Below are positions 22,250 through 31,949 of a stretch of DNA of 64,000 nt, piece by piece (the first letter of the stretch is position 1; each line of letters opens with the position of its first letter). The stretch lies in NCBI GenBank assembly GCA_900169235.1, contig FWCC01000135.1:1-64000 (forward strand). The letters run 5' to 3'. The notes beneath the pieces were generated by a model. The model saw only the letters and a list, made by a program, of their open reading frames with translations. It was not told the DNA's origin and searched no databases. Position numbers and translations under genes: made by a program. Source of the stretch: Zarea fungicola (Eukaryota > Ascomycota > Sordariomycetes > Hypocreales > Cordycipitaceae).

Positions 22250-23747
22250 AATGTAAGTCCCTTCTAATGAAGGAAACTTGGGCAAGAGATAGCGGTTAAC
22301 AATGGAAACTACGAGGAGCAGATTCGCAGCTTGCTGTAGCGCTTGTTCACGACGAATGGTGCATATTGTTGAGACCAGTATATTTATATTCCAACCTATT
22401 CGCGGGTGAAGATGGTACTGTAAGTAAACGATGATAAATAACCTCATGTACATTGACACGTCGAATACAGATCGCTCGTTCCTAGCTCCGTTGCAAATAT
22501 ATCATTAAGGTAGAGAAGAAAAGCGAGACTTGACTCTATAATCCAGGAGTGTCTGCTGAAATGTAACTTTATTTGAGTTTATTTGTTGCTTGCAAGACGA
22601 AAGCAAGTCTGGAAAGACTGGATGAAAAGCCAAGGAAGACCAGGACCATCTGATCGCTGGTGCAGAAGGCGTAGTGTTACCAGCGCCATCGACTACCGAT
22701 CAAGGCATATTTAGTATTTGCAGGCATTAGAAGTATCGTGTCAGGGCTGTCGGCATGGAATATAGTACTATCTTACCTGCTAGGATGATAACCAAAGCCA
22801 TTTTCTCACTGTACTAAAGTCCTCTCATAATACCTCTCTCCGGCGGTGGTCTAATACGTTGCATTGACTATTTTAGCGCGTATCTTCGGCGAAATAGGCG
22901 GAGACACCGCCGAACGGTGCACTGATCGGCGGCCCAAATCAATCTTTTTGCGACAGATCAGCGTCTGGCTTGGCTAGACTAGCTTAGCGTACGGCCACCC
23001 TCAGGATTCGGAACTTCGGCTCCAACTAGCACGCCCAGCTTTTGATTTATAATTTCGCATAATTTGTCTTTTGTCTCTTTTACTAATGCAAGACAAATCA
23101 ATGTCATAAATGGGACGCAGTATTCTCAACTGCAGGCTTGTGTACTGTGCTGGTTTGTTGGGCATCGCAGCCCGCCATTCGACGACCCATCCCGCCAGTT
23201 CATCTGTTTTTTGCAGTGGGCCGCATCTACAATAGCACTCACTGGTCGTGGCAATTCCACTCATCTAGTGGCGCTCCTTGTCCGCTATGAATCTGTCCAC
23301 CCATGCCGATGCTAACCAAAGTAGTTTGCGGGCAAAACATGGTCATGGCGGTGGACCTCCAACTAACTAGTACATATACGCACTTTGTATTTTCCGTGGC
23401 TAAACTGCTCTTAAAAACGTCATGCCAGTTTTGTAGATTGCTATATGCAATAGCTACACTGCGAGAGCTTAACAAACCCGCGCGACTTTGGCAAAGGTTA
23501 CGGGTAATATTAAGAATTGAAAGATAGAACTGTGGTATTAAAGAGGGTAACCCTAAGTGGGTTACTGACGGGAATAAACGGGGCCAGATGTAGGTTTGTT
23601 AAATATTTATTTGGCAGTTCCAGTACCTACACTGCACACGCATAATCATGCGATGGCCTCTCTGGAGCAAGAACACCAAATCACACATTTACTTCCATTA
23701 CCGACTCTTCACGGTGAATACACCATATTAAATAGACGAAACACAGA
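22250..23747. other. intergenic, nothing recognised
   Basis: About 1.5 kb with several short frames on both strands, none with recognisable motifs. A GC-rich stretch lies near 22870-22935. Confidence 0.5.
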
Positions 23748-25432
23748 ATGTCACCAGACCTCGGCACAGATGAAAATTGTTTTTTAAGCAAGATTCCAAG
23801 GGAGCTGCTGGACGCGATCGCGTCACGTCTGCCAAACAGCGGCGTCAAGAGCCTCCGAGCAACAAACAATTTTTTTCACAGGCGGGTGCCTCTTCGTATT
23901 GAACGAGTTTTTCTTTCGGCCAATTCGTTAAACATACAAGTGTTTCGGGCTATTGCAGATCATGAGCAGTTTCGCCGAGGCGTATCTGACATTGTCTGGG
24001 ATGATGCACGGCTCATTGACTGTGACTCCTATATCGATCCTTGGCGGGGACGTCACGGCCAGGGGCTCATTCCGATCAAAAACGTACCTCATGACTGCCC
24101 TGAATGGTTCCAGGAAGGCCGAAGAGATTCTCTGTACCATCGCTTTAATGTTATTGACAGTGACAAGGAAGACAGGATACCAGACAGTGTAATGAGTCTC
24201 AAAGACTGCTGGCAATACTACAAAACGATGCTGCAAGATCAAAATACGGTGCTAGACTCTGGATTGGACATTGAGGCGCTCAAATATGGACTTTTACGCT
24301 TCCCGTCACTGAGGCGAATTACTCTCACACCAGCCGCGCATGGCATTTGCATTGGAAGTCCGGTATATTAGACGCCCATGTTGCGAGCATTTCCAGACAC
24401 TTTTGCATACCCCATTCCGCGCGGATGGCCCGGTGATGAATCTACCACAACTACCCCGGAAGCCTGGCCATGGAACGACGACAGTCTTGAGCACCGGGAG
24501 GTGCATGCCAGTGATTCTACCATTAAAGAGTACAAGAACATATGGCGTGGTTTTCGCGTTGTATTGAGAACACTGGCTGAGACCGAGCACAATGTGTCAG
24601 AATTCGTCATGGATATGCATCATCGAAGCACGGGTATGAATTGCCATATTTTTGATCAACCATGTCAAGAATATCAGGACTTTGCGGCACTTCTGTTACG
24701 GCCAGGTTTTCAGCGCCTTGATCTTGCACTTTGCACCGCATTTCTCGAGCTACATGAGTGGTACTCGTTTCGCAGCGGGCTATTGAGAAACGCACTGGCT
24801 GCCGCGACAGATCTTGAGCACGTTAGCATATCGACTAACATGGACATTGATTCATGCGGCGTTGCATCACAAAGTTATGCCAATGACTTGACGCCAGAAG
24901 AGGAGGCCCTACCTCTACCCATTGTCTTCCCTGTGGAAAAGTGACCGCATCTGGAGCATTTTGGCATCTCCCGATTTGTCGTGTTTCAATCTGACCTTGT
25001 GAGGCTTCTCCAGTCCCTACCGGAATCGCTCTCCTCCGTAGAGCTAAGTGACATGTCGTTTGCGGAATTGGGTCGCAACTACGTCACCCTTCTCAAGGAG
25101 ATGCGCCAGAGACTCCGCTGGCAGGAACGGCAACCAATTAAAAGGCCCAAGGTGCAAATAAAGCCGCACAGAGAATACAATCAGCTCCCTGGATCTTATA
25201 TATGCGTGGACAAAGCCGCCGACAGATTTCTCTACATACGGAGCCGGGGTGCAACCCAAACCCATTCGGAGAGGCAGATGGAATTGGTTATATTCCGGTC
25301 GAAGGCCGCGGAGCGGTAGATCGAAACTATCTTGATTTGGATTTTGAGAGACCATATGATCTTAACGGTAACGGCCTGGTGAGAGAATATCTTCTGTCGC
25401 TTTCAGCGCTCTCCTCGTCATTGAGGCACTGA
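23748..25432 (+). pseudogene. F-box family protein, two stops and a frameshift
   Basis: An F-box-like N-terminus (I-P-R-E-L-L-D-A-I-A-S-R-L, then S-L-R-A-T-N-x-F-F-H-R-R-V-P-L-R-I-E-R-V-F) is followed by the body of a fungal F-box family. The body includes R-R-I-T-L-T-P-A-A-H-G, T-P-M-L-R-A-F-P and Y-P-I-P-R-G-W-P. In-frame TAG (24369-24371) and TGA (24942-24944) interrupt it. The family's C-terminal part (N-P-F-G, then F-E-R-P-Y) appears in a different frame after about 25235, so one indel is also present. F-box proteins recruit substrates to SCF ubiquitin ligases. The clean reading between lesions suggests recent loss. Confidence 0.75.
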
Positions 25433-25478
25433 ATGCAGAGCTTTGATCCGCTGATTCATAAGGTTTGCAGACAAGGCA

Positions 25479-25763
25479 ATGGATGAGACACTGAGAAACG
25501 TATTCCGGGGCTGGGACATTCTACCTGGGGCGGCCATCAACCCGAACGATTTTGCCGGAAACAATCGCAAGGGCGTTTTCGATGATGGGTTCTCGAAGCT
25601 CCTCTGGTTGGATTGTATGGAATGGGAAGCTGAGGATGGAGAAAAGTCTGAAAGATGCTGTATCTGCGTCAACATGGCATGGAAATGGGGTCAGCGTGGC
25701 GATGTGCCGGAATGTGACGAGTGTGATGACGGAAACCCGAGCGATCGGCCTTGGACAGACTAA
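25479..25763 (+). other. open frame, possible C-terminal remnant of the F-box gene
   Basis: 94 codons starting M-D-E-T-L-R-N-V-F-R-G-W-D and ending in an acidic, Cys-containing tail (C-C-I-C and C-D-E-C-D). It is in the same frame as the first part of the F-box pseudogene, so it may be its decayed C-terminus or a separate small gene. No family recognised. Confidence 0.3.
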
Positions 25764-26716
25764 CTCAAGCTCCTTAGCACCGGTATAACAGATCGTGAAC
25801 TGGAGAGTCGTGCAACTCGCCCGGTATATACCTACTCCAAAAATGTCTCAGTGTTGTGACTGCTGAGTCAGGTCAAGCATCTATTCCTGAGAGGCCTGAC
25901 TCCTGCATGCATTCTAGGCTTTAGCCCTATGCCCATCGGGGTAAAAAATCCCGGGTTATTCACACAGAGAATCAGGGACGCAGGAGTATCTACATTGGTA
26001 GATGAGTACGTGAAAACATTCTTTCAAAGTCCAAACTCATAGGCGAAAACAGTGGCTCGCTCATGGCACACGGATTCAGCAGACGACAAATTCCCGAGTT
26101 GGTCAAGATATAGTTCAGGAGAGGGGACGCTTGCCAGAACATTAGTGCTCGAAATTGTACCAGATAATTTAGTAAAGTTAAATAAATTACATTCGGCGAT
26201 GAGAAGGGCTTGCGGTTGGGCTCGAAATACGGGTATTGCTCGGGGAGTACATACCCAAACTAGCCTCGCTGACATTATTTCTTGCCTCGAGCCCAGCGAG
26301 CCACAAGGGTACGCACCGGTGCTAGGTTGGAATCGAGCAGAAATTTCCTTTTCAATACAGACCTTGTTTTACATCGCCCCATTTTCTTTATTACACCCGG
26401 TGGCTACAGCTAATCAGAGGCAGGTACTAGAATGAGTCCAGGCGCTGTTATATTCGAATCATCTAAACTATCTAGACTAGCTATGAGAATATTTTTCAGT
26501 TGCAGAGATCTCTGCCACTCAAGTGATCAATAGTTATCATCATTGATTACCACCATCTGTCTTTCGGCTACTTTCTTACTATATATCCCTTGACCTTCGT
26601 CGTGCTAGCCAAATCGTTCTTGACATTTCTCACCTCTCCAGCCGATATTTGGACACTGTCTCGCGCGCAGACCTCATCATATCCAATGCTCCTCCAATTT
26701 ATTCCAATTAACACTC
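25764..26716. other. intergenic with an LTR-like fragment
   Basis: About 950 bases. Only the repeat at 25852-25906 is recognisable. An open frame at 26052-26435 has no support. Confidence 0.45.
25852..25906 (+). repeat. LTR-like fragment, copy A
   Basis: 55 bases that match 30362-30416 at 47 positions without gaps, both starting TGTTGTGAC. The unit contains the inverted pair GAGTCAGG and CCTGACTC. Similarity stops after the 55 bases, so this copy is truncated. Confidence 0.6.
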
Positions 26717-27271
26717 TTAGCAGCGAGGAGAGTAAGTGGGGGGAGCGTACTCAGACGGCTCGATAATGTAAATGAGTTTGCTGGTAATAGAGCTGCCAAG
26801 ATAACCCCACCCGCTGCATTGCGTAAGGCTGGGGCATGAGCTAAGTGTATCCTCTGCATACCTTCCAGCATCCGTCTCGAAGAAGATATGGGCGTTGCAA
26901 TTGCTTTCGTTGCGCACAATGATCTTGCAACGATTCGCAGCGGTTACGAACTTCACGCTTCCGCCACGTTGAAGTAGATGGCTTCTTGCTGAACGTTTCA
27001 GGCCATAGACCAAACCGTCGCAGTCATCTTCGTAAGCTTGTTGATTTTGCACAGTATAAAGTCCATTGCCCCAACACTCATGGTGCTCTCTCTTCTCAAG
27101 ATGCTCAGTTTCATTCCCAATGGAGAAGCTAGTGTCAACTTCCATCTCTCCAGCTGCATATTCTTGAACAAAAATTTCTACCGGGTCGGTTTCCGTTGGG
27201 GCAGGAGCGCCAGATGCGACAACGCTGGTGATGGCAAGTGCCAGGGGAAGAGTGCTTTCAATGAAACGCAT
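26717..27271 (-). CDS. small secreted protein, Kex2-processed, 7 Cys
   Basis: Single exon, 184 aa. It has a signal peptide (about residues 1-20), a pro-region containing N-E-T, then a Glu-Lys-Arg Kex2 site at 59-61, and a mature chain of about 123 aa with seven cysteines ending in Cys. The spacing C-W-G-N...D-D-C...R-C-K-I-I-V is loosely like Ecp2/Hce2-type secreted effectors, but I cannot confirm the family. Likely an extracellular effector or antimicrobial protein by architecture (inference). Confidence 0.65.
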   Translation of the reverse strand: MRFIESTLPLALAITSVVASGAPAPTETDPVEIFVQEYAAGEMEVDTSFSIGNETEHLEKREHHECWGNGLYTVQNQQAYEDDCDGLVYGLKRSARSHLLQRGGSVKFVTAANRCKIIVRNESNCNAHIFFETDAGRYAEDTLSSCPSLTQCSGWGYLGSSITSKLIYIIEPSEYAPPTYSPRC

Positions 27272-27730
27272 GATGGAGCGTACTGTAGGTGCTTGAGATT
27301 GAAAAACGGGTAGTTGGAATGTTTGAAGAAGGTAGCTGCTGAAAAAGGGTTTCCAAGCAGAAAACTCTTGCTTTTATATTCAGATTGGCACACTGATAAA
27401 ACCGAACTAGCCGTGTTTATTTGCGCTATTTAGAACGTCAATTATATCAGGAACAGTGCGTCAATGTTGCCCCACTGCGAGTATTTTGCTTTGTGTGAAA
27501 TCGGCCGACCTTGTGAGCGCAAATGGGGCTAATACGAGTGTATGTTGTGGGTGTGTTTGCATAAATGGTCCACGGCACCTGGTTTGCGGCCATAGCGCAT
27601 AACAGCGTCAGCAGTAGGTCGGCTGTTTCGGTGGCAAGCTGAGATGAGTGGCGCGGACATTCAAGTAAAACACCGACTTGCCGGTCAGCCCAACTTCTCG
27701 ATCAACATTTAGCTCTCACTTGCATACTTG

Positions 27731-28053
27731 AACTATTCCATTTTAGTGCCAAGCTGGTTTTTAAAGTTACACTGGAAGCTACCGGTCGTTCTGCTTAAAG
27801 CAATAGAGTGAAGAACGCTGACCCACTGACCCATTGTAGACGCAAGTATGGCAGACTAATCAACAATTACTGATATACTGACTAGTTAGTATAAACGAAT
27901 AGGTGGGCTCGAAAACAAAAATAACCTAATTGGGCGTTGCAGTTTTGTTAGATGACGTGGGCGGTTGCGTCGGCAGTTCGGGTCGAGGTCACCAACACGG
28001 ACAGACGTAACCGCTCTCGGCCAGCGGTCAGAATCTCGTGTGTTACTCTGGGA
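27731..28053 (+). repeat. diverged direct duplication, unit 1
   Basis: Shares ordered blocks with 28085-28383: TTTAGTGCCA, TTTTTAAAG, GGAAGCTA, TTCTGCTTAAA, CGCTGACCCACT, TAGACGCAAG, CAGTTTTGTTAGAT, GTTGCGTCGG, TCGGGTCGAGGTCA and CTCGTGTGT. The blocks are in the same order and orientation, with indels between them. Confidence 0.75.
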
Positions 28054-28084
28054 AATACCCACTTTCTAGTGTAGAAAGGTAATT

Positions 28085-28383
28085 ATACTATTCAGGTTTA
28101 GTGCCAGGCTTATTTTTAAAGCTACACCGGAAGCTAGTTCTATGGAAACAAGGGGATGGCTTGTAAGCATAATAAAACCTCTACAAGATGTCGGCTCCAG
28201 CTCTTTGTATATCGTCCAACAAGTTCTGCTTAAAACAGCGGAGTAAAGACCGCTGACCCACTATAGACGCAAGACTACAACAGTTTTGTTAGATCATGTG
28301 GGCAGTTGCGTCGGGTCGAGGTCATCATGCGGATATTCATAACGCTTTCGGCCAAAGCGGGTCGGAACTCGTGTGTCTTTCGG
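28085..28383 (+). repeat. diverged direct duplication, unit 2
   Basis: Second copy of the segment at 27731-28053, with an extra stretch of about 95 bases (28140-28235) and a shortened middle. No reading frame is preserved between the copies, so this is non-coding or a decayed element. Confidence 0.75.
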
Positions 28384-29153
28384 AACGATGTCATGGTCGG
28401 ACATGCCGAAGGTCTACTCTTAGTCAACTATATCGCTAGCGGCTAATTACGTTTCTAAGCTATGTATTTGGCTGCCGGTTGACTTGCTGCCTCCCCGGTT
28501 GATTGTCAAGCAACTACAGTGTATAATAAGTAACTAAAAGGCATCTCAGCACAATAACTTTAAATCACATATACCGCCTCAAATGCCAGAAATAACTGCT
28601 AGACAGTTGCGCAAAATTCTCAATGCCGCTAACACATCTTGAACTAGGTTTTACCTTTGCTTGGTGACCGCTGTATAGTCAAATAGTTTGTTTATACCGT
28701 ACTTTTCTAACTCTAACGCAGCGCCACTAACAACGTCTCATAACTAAGTTAAGAACATAAAGAAAGCTACTAAGCCATTTATACTAATCAGTTAAATTAA
28801 GGTAAGCAATACAACCCCGCAGTAGGAATGGCCGATTAGGGGTGGTAGTTTGATTGCCAAGGGGTGATGCTATTGTTCGTTTCTCCGTTTGCATCGGGCA
28901 ACGTCCGAGAGACATGGGAAGCTCTGGCTATTATACCAAATCGCAAGAGGGTTACCAAATAATAACCATCCCGGCATTCTGCGCGCTGAAAACACTAGTA
29001 CCATATCAAACTCTATATAAAGCGGCTATAACCCGTGGCCGTTGAAGTTAACCTACTCCCATCCCTACACGATACCGGAGAGCTATCGACGAAACTTATC
29101 ATTTCTAATACAATTTTTTATTTACCCCACCAATTCTAAGCATCTACAAGAAA

Positions 29154-29786
29154 ATGAAGCTGTTTTCGAAGGCATTGGCTGCACTTGCCGCAGCAGCTTC
29201 TCTGTCGCAGGCGCATCCGACAGAGGTTCTCACCGAATCCAAGCAAATTGACGAGAGAGCTGATGTCCAAATCGTAGGCACTAGGGTGGCAGTTGTTACT
29301 GGCATCGTTTTGACGCAGACGCTTATCGATTGCTTCGGCCGTGATGGAATGGCAATGGCAAAAGGCTGGGCAGGAGCCCTCTATGATCAGTGGTACTACT
29401 CTGGAGTCATTGTGGTGGATATTATGGCCCTTGTTTCGGACAGAAACATCAATGGCAAATATTGCATTACTGTCGACGCTGTATTCCAATTTGTTAACGG
29501 AAGAGACGCTCAGAAATTTGCAACTTTTATATCGTCTGTTGTTGGTAAAGCCAGGCTTGATGCAGCATCTGTCGCTATTGAAGGCATTGACTTGCCTTTT
29601 GGTCACGACTACTTCGGTGCCAACCTCTCTAATATCACGAGAACAAATCCTATACATCCTACGACTGAGCTATCTAAGCGTGGGTGGAGTGGATGCCAAA
29701 ATTCATGTGGTTTTTCCTTTACAAAGGACCAAACACGATCCTGCCGAGCGGCTGGCTTTCCAAAGGAAAATGCATCATACTGTTAA
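29154..29786 (+). CDS. secreted precursor with a C-terminal Cys-rich peptide
   Basis: Single exon, 210 aa. It has a signal peptide (about residues 1-20), a middle domain of about 150 aa with two cysteines, and a Lys-Arg Kex2 site at 175-176. The last 34 residues would be released as a separate peptide with four cysteines (181, 185, 197 and 210, the last being the final residue). I do not recognise the family. A second basic site (Asp-Glu-Arg, 33-35) lies near the N-terminus. The layout is that of a propeptide-plus-peptide precursor, as in killer-type or defensin-type secreted peptides (inference). Confidence 0.65.
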   Translation: MKLFSKALAALAAAASLSQAHPTEVLTESKQIDERADVQIVGTRVAVVTGIVLTQTLIDCFGRDGMAMAKGWAGALYDQWYYSGVIVVDIMALVSDRNINGKYCITVDAVFQFVNGRDAQKFATFISSVVGKARLDAASVAIEGIDLPFGHDYFGANLSNITRTNPIHPTTELSKRGWSGCQNSCGFSFTKDQTRSCRAAGFPKENASYC

Positions 29787-29839
29787 GGGTTGATCCGATT
29801 TGGTCGCGGTTATCAAAGAGAACAAGGCAGATGGCCATG

Positions 29840-29927
29840 AGGGGAAGAATGGAGGGGGAGAGCAGTGGGGAAGAGGAGAGGGGAAGAAGGGAATGGGAAG
29901 AATAAAGGGGAAAAAAGGAAGGGGATG
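29840..29927 (+). repeat. polypurine (G/A) low-complexity tract
   Basis: About 88 bases almost entirely G and A, just 3' of the secreted precursor gene. Such tracts can form triplex structures; no function is evident. Confidence 0.8.
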
Positions 29928-30361
29928 GCCAATGTGCCAGTTAACATATTGCAGAATAGCAGCTAGAGCTTCTACTCCTTTGCGACAGCTAGAGAGGCAT
30001 TTCGCAGTTGCATTCTACAATTGATTAGCTGACTTTTGGCTGTATGAGAGTGCCCACTCAACTATGAAGAAAATGCCCTAAAATGGATTGTTAAATACCA
30101 GATGCCAATAATCTCACTTCAATTAACTTCCGTAAGGATGTCCAGGGAGATGAATGGCTGCTAACAAAAACCGAAATGAGGTGGCTGGCTGGTGGGCGTC
30201 TCAATGAAGCTATTGAGATTATCAACGACCGGGGACAAATTGTTGCGACTTGTCAGCAGTTATGTGCCATGTTGCCATCAAAGGAGTCATTGACGGCCAG
30301 AAAACCCCGCGGCCGGCTATAAGTATGCCGCAGAAGCACGGCAGGGTCATGATACACTTAC

Positions 30362-30555
30362 TGTTGTGACCACTGAGTCAAGCCAAGCAGCTCTCCCTGC
30401 GAGGCCTGACTCCTGCCGCTGAGACGAGGCCACCACGGCAGCTAGGGAGGAAAGAGGAATCTATCTTGTTTGTTGTTTGCTTTTCCTGTTTTTAACTTTT
30501 TGTATATAGAAGAGGAATTCCGTCTTTATCTGTGGCTAGATTTCTTCAATCACAA
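30362..30555 (+). mobile_element. probable solo LTR, copy B
   Basis: Begins TGTTGTGACC and runs to AATCACAAC near 30555, giving an inverted terminal pair (TTGTGA and TCACAA). Its first 55 bases match 25852-25906 at 47 positions. No internal retroelement coding is adjacent. The exact 3' boundary is inferred. Confidence 0.5.
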
Positions 30556-30986
30556 CTAAGCTACAATAAGCATACATACGGGAGACGCCCCTCTCAGTAC
30601 CGTACCGTATAACTGCGTGTGCTTATACCAACACTTGCAAACATACTGCTTAAATCATCTATGCCACAGTACACTAAAAATACATGCGTCTGAGAATCGG
30701 AGGTGAAGAGGCAATACATAAATCGTTACAGTGCAGTTCAACCTATTGTGTCCCGTACGCTGCCGATAGGGACGTGGGCTCACGCCAGGAAGCAGAAACA
30801 AACAGTTACCGGCAAACTTATATTCCAATTAAGGATTATCGACAGAGTTTTTCTTAGCTATCCAAAAGAATCTCAAGCTGTTCATTAAATCGATTTCTTA
30901 ACCCAAAATTACAATTGTCCGTCTGCAAGTGGTTGTTCGAAGAGATAGGAATAGCCTGGAAGGCTGGTAGTGTGATTTTGTGATCT

Positions 30987-31949
30987 CTAATCTTCCAAAA
31001 ATGATACTACATCGCGTGTGAAGAGTTGGGCATGCTGGAAAAGGAATCCGTGCCCACTATCTGGGTAGATGATAAGCTTTGCGTTTGGCATCTTTCGTTG
31101 CATCAAGAAGCTGTTGAATGTCGGGACCATATAGTCATCCTTTCACGAGCTAGAAATTTAATAGCTTTTTTTCCGTTGTAATCAACTCACATGCCCATCA
31201 GCTACTAAAACAGGAATTTTCACCTGTGACAGCCTGCCATAGCTACCATCGCTCCCACTCGAGGTTTCTTCCCTCCCAAAGGCAGCCGCTTGATTAACTT
31301 CAGCCTTCAAACCCACCGCCCCATCCAGGTAACCATGGCTCAGATATTCTGCTTCTTGTTCCCCATGTGTGCGCATTGCCTTGTTTCTTTCGTGAATTCC
31401 GGCCCACAAATCTTCACTTGCTGCTATCCCTGACCTCGACTTTGGGAAGAATAATGTCTGGAATACTTCAACACCAGGCTCTTTGCTCCCGGCCAAGGCT
31501 GATACATCTGTATGCGGAGTTGGAACAGTATCAGGCCCTTTACTCGGAGCTGTCCCGGCCAACACCATCTTTCAAATCTTGATTTTCGCCGATTCAGCAT
31601 TCAAGACCATTAATTGCGCTACGAAGCCGCCAAGACTAAATCCGAGAATTTCAACTTCGTATTCCTTCAGAGCGTCCAGAAATTCATGCATCTGACTAGC
31701 AGACTGCGACGGTTGTCGATACTTGGCCGGATGAGAGACCAACGCCAGAATAGTCAACGAGTATAAATCTCCGCGAAGAAGCAAGGCAGTTAACAATTAG
31801 GGGGTCCCAGCGATCCATTATTCCTCGAAAGTGTGTCAACATAACCAATGGCGTGCCAGTGTCGGTGCCCAGCATCCGGTAAGCAAATTTGATGCTATTC
31901 CGTCCCCGTAACGTAGAGCGTTGTTGCTGTTTGGTGTGTAGACATCCAT
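30987..31949 (-). pseudogene. alpha/beta hydrolase, two frameshifts and a stop
   Basis: Pieces in transcription order: F-A-Y-R-M-L-G-T-D-T-G and H-F-R-G-I-M-D-R-W-D-P (the lid and oxyanion region), V-D-Y-S-G-V-G-L-S-S-G, then G-F-S-L-G-G-F (the G-x-S-x-G nucleophile elbow), V-L-A-G-T-A-P, and a last exon (30987-31139) with D-D-Y-M-V-P and the catalytic-type D-S-G-H. A 51-nt intron (31140-31190) precedes the last exon. Lesions are a frameshift near 31890, another near 31733, and a TGA at 31572-31574 just before the V-L-A-G strand. The last exon is intact, so decay is recent. The family resembles haloperoxidase-like or epoxide-hydrolase-like hydrolases. Confidence 0.75.

Larger units (their letters stand above)
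27272..29153. other. intergenic with a diverged internal duplication
   Basis: About 1.9 kb without a supported gene. It contains the repeated segments at 27731-28053 and 28085-28383, then AT-rich DNA leading to the promoter of the gene at 29154. Confidence 0.5.
29787..30986. other. intergenic: polypurine tract and LTR-like element
   Basis: About 1.2 kb without a supported gene. It holds a purine tract (29840-29927) and a probable solo LTR (30362-30555), listed separately. Confidence 0.5.
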
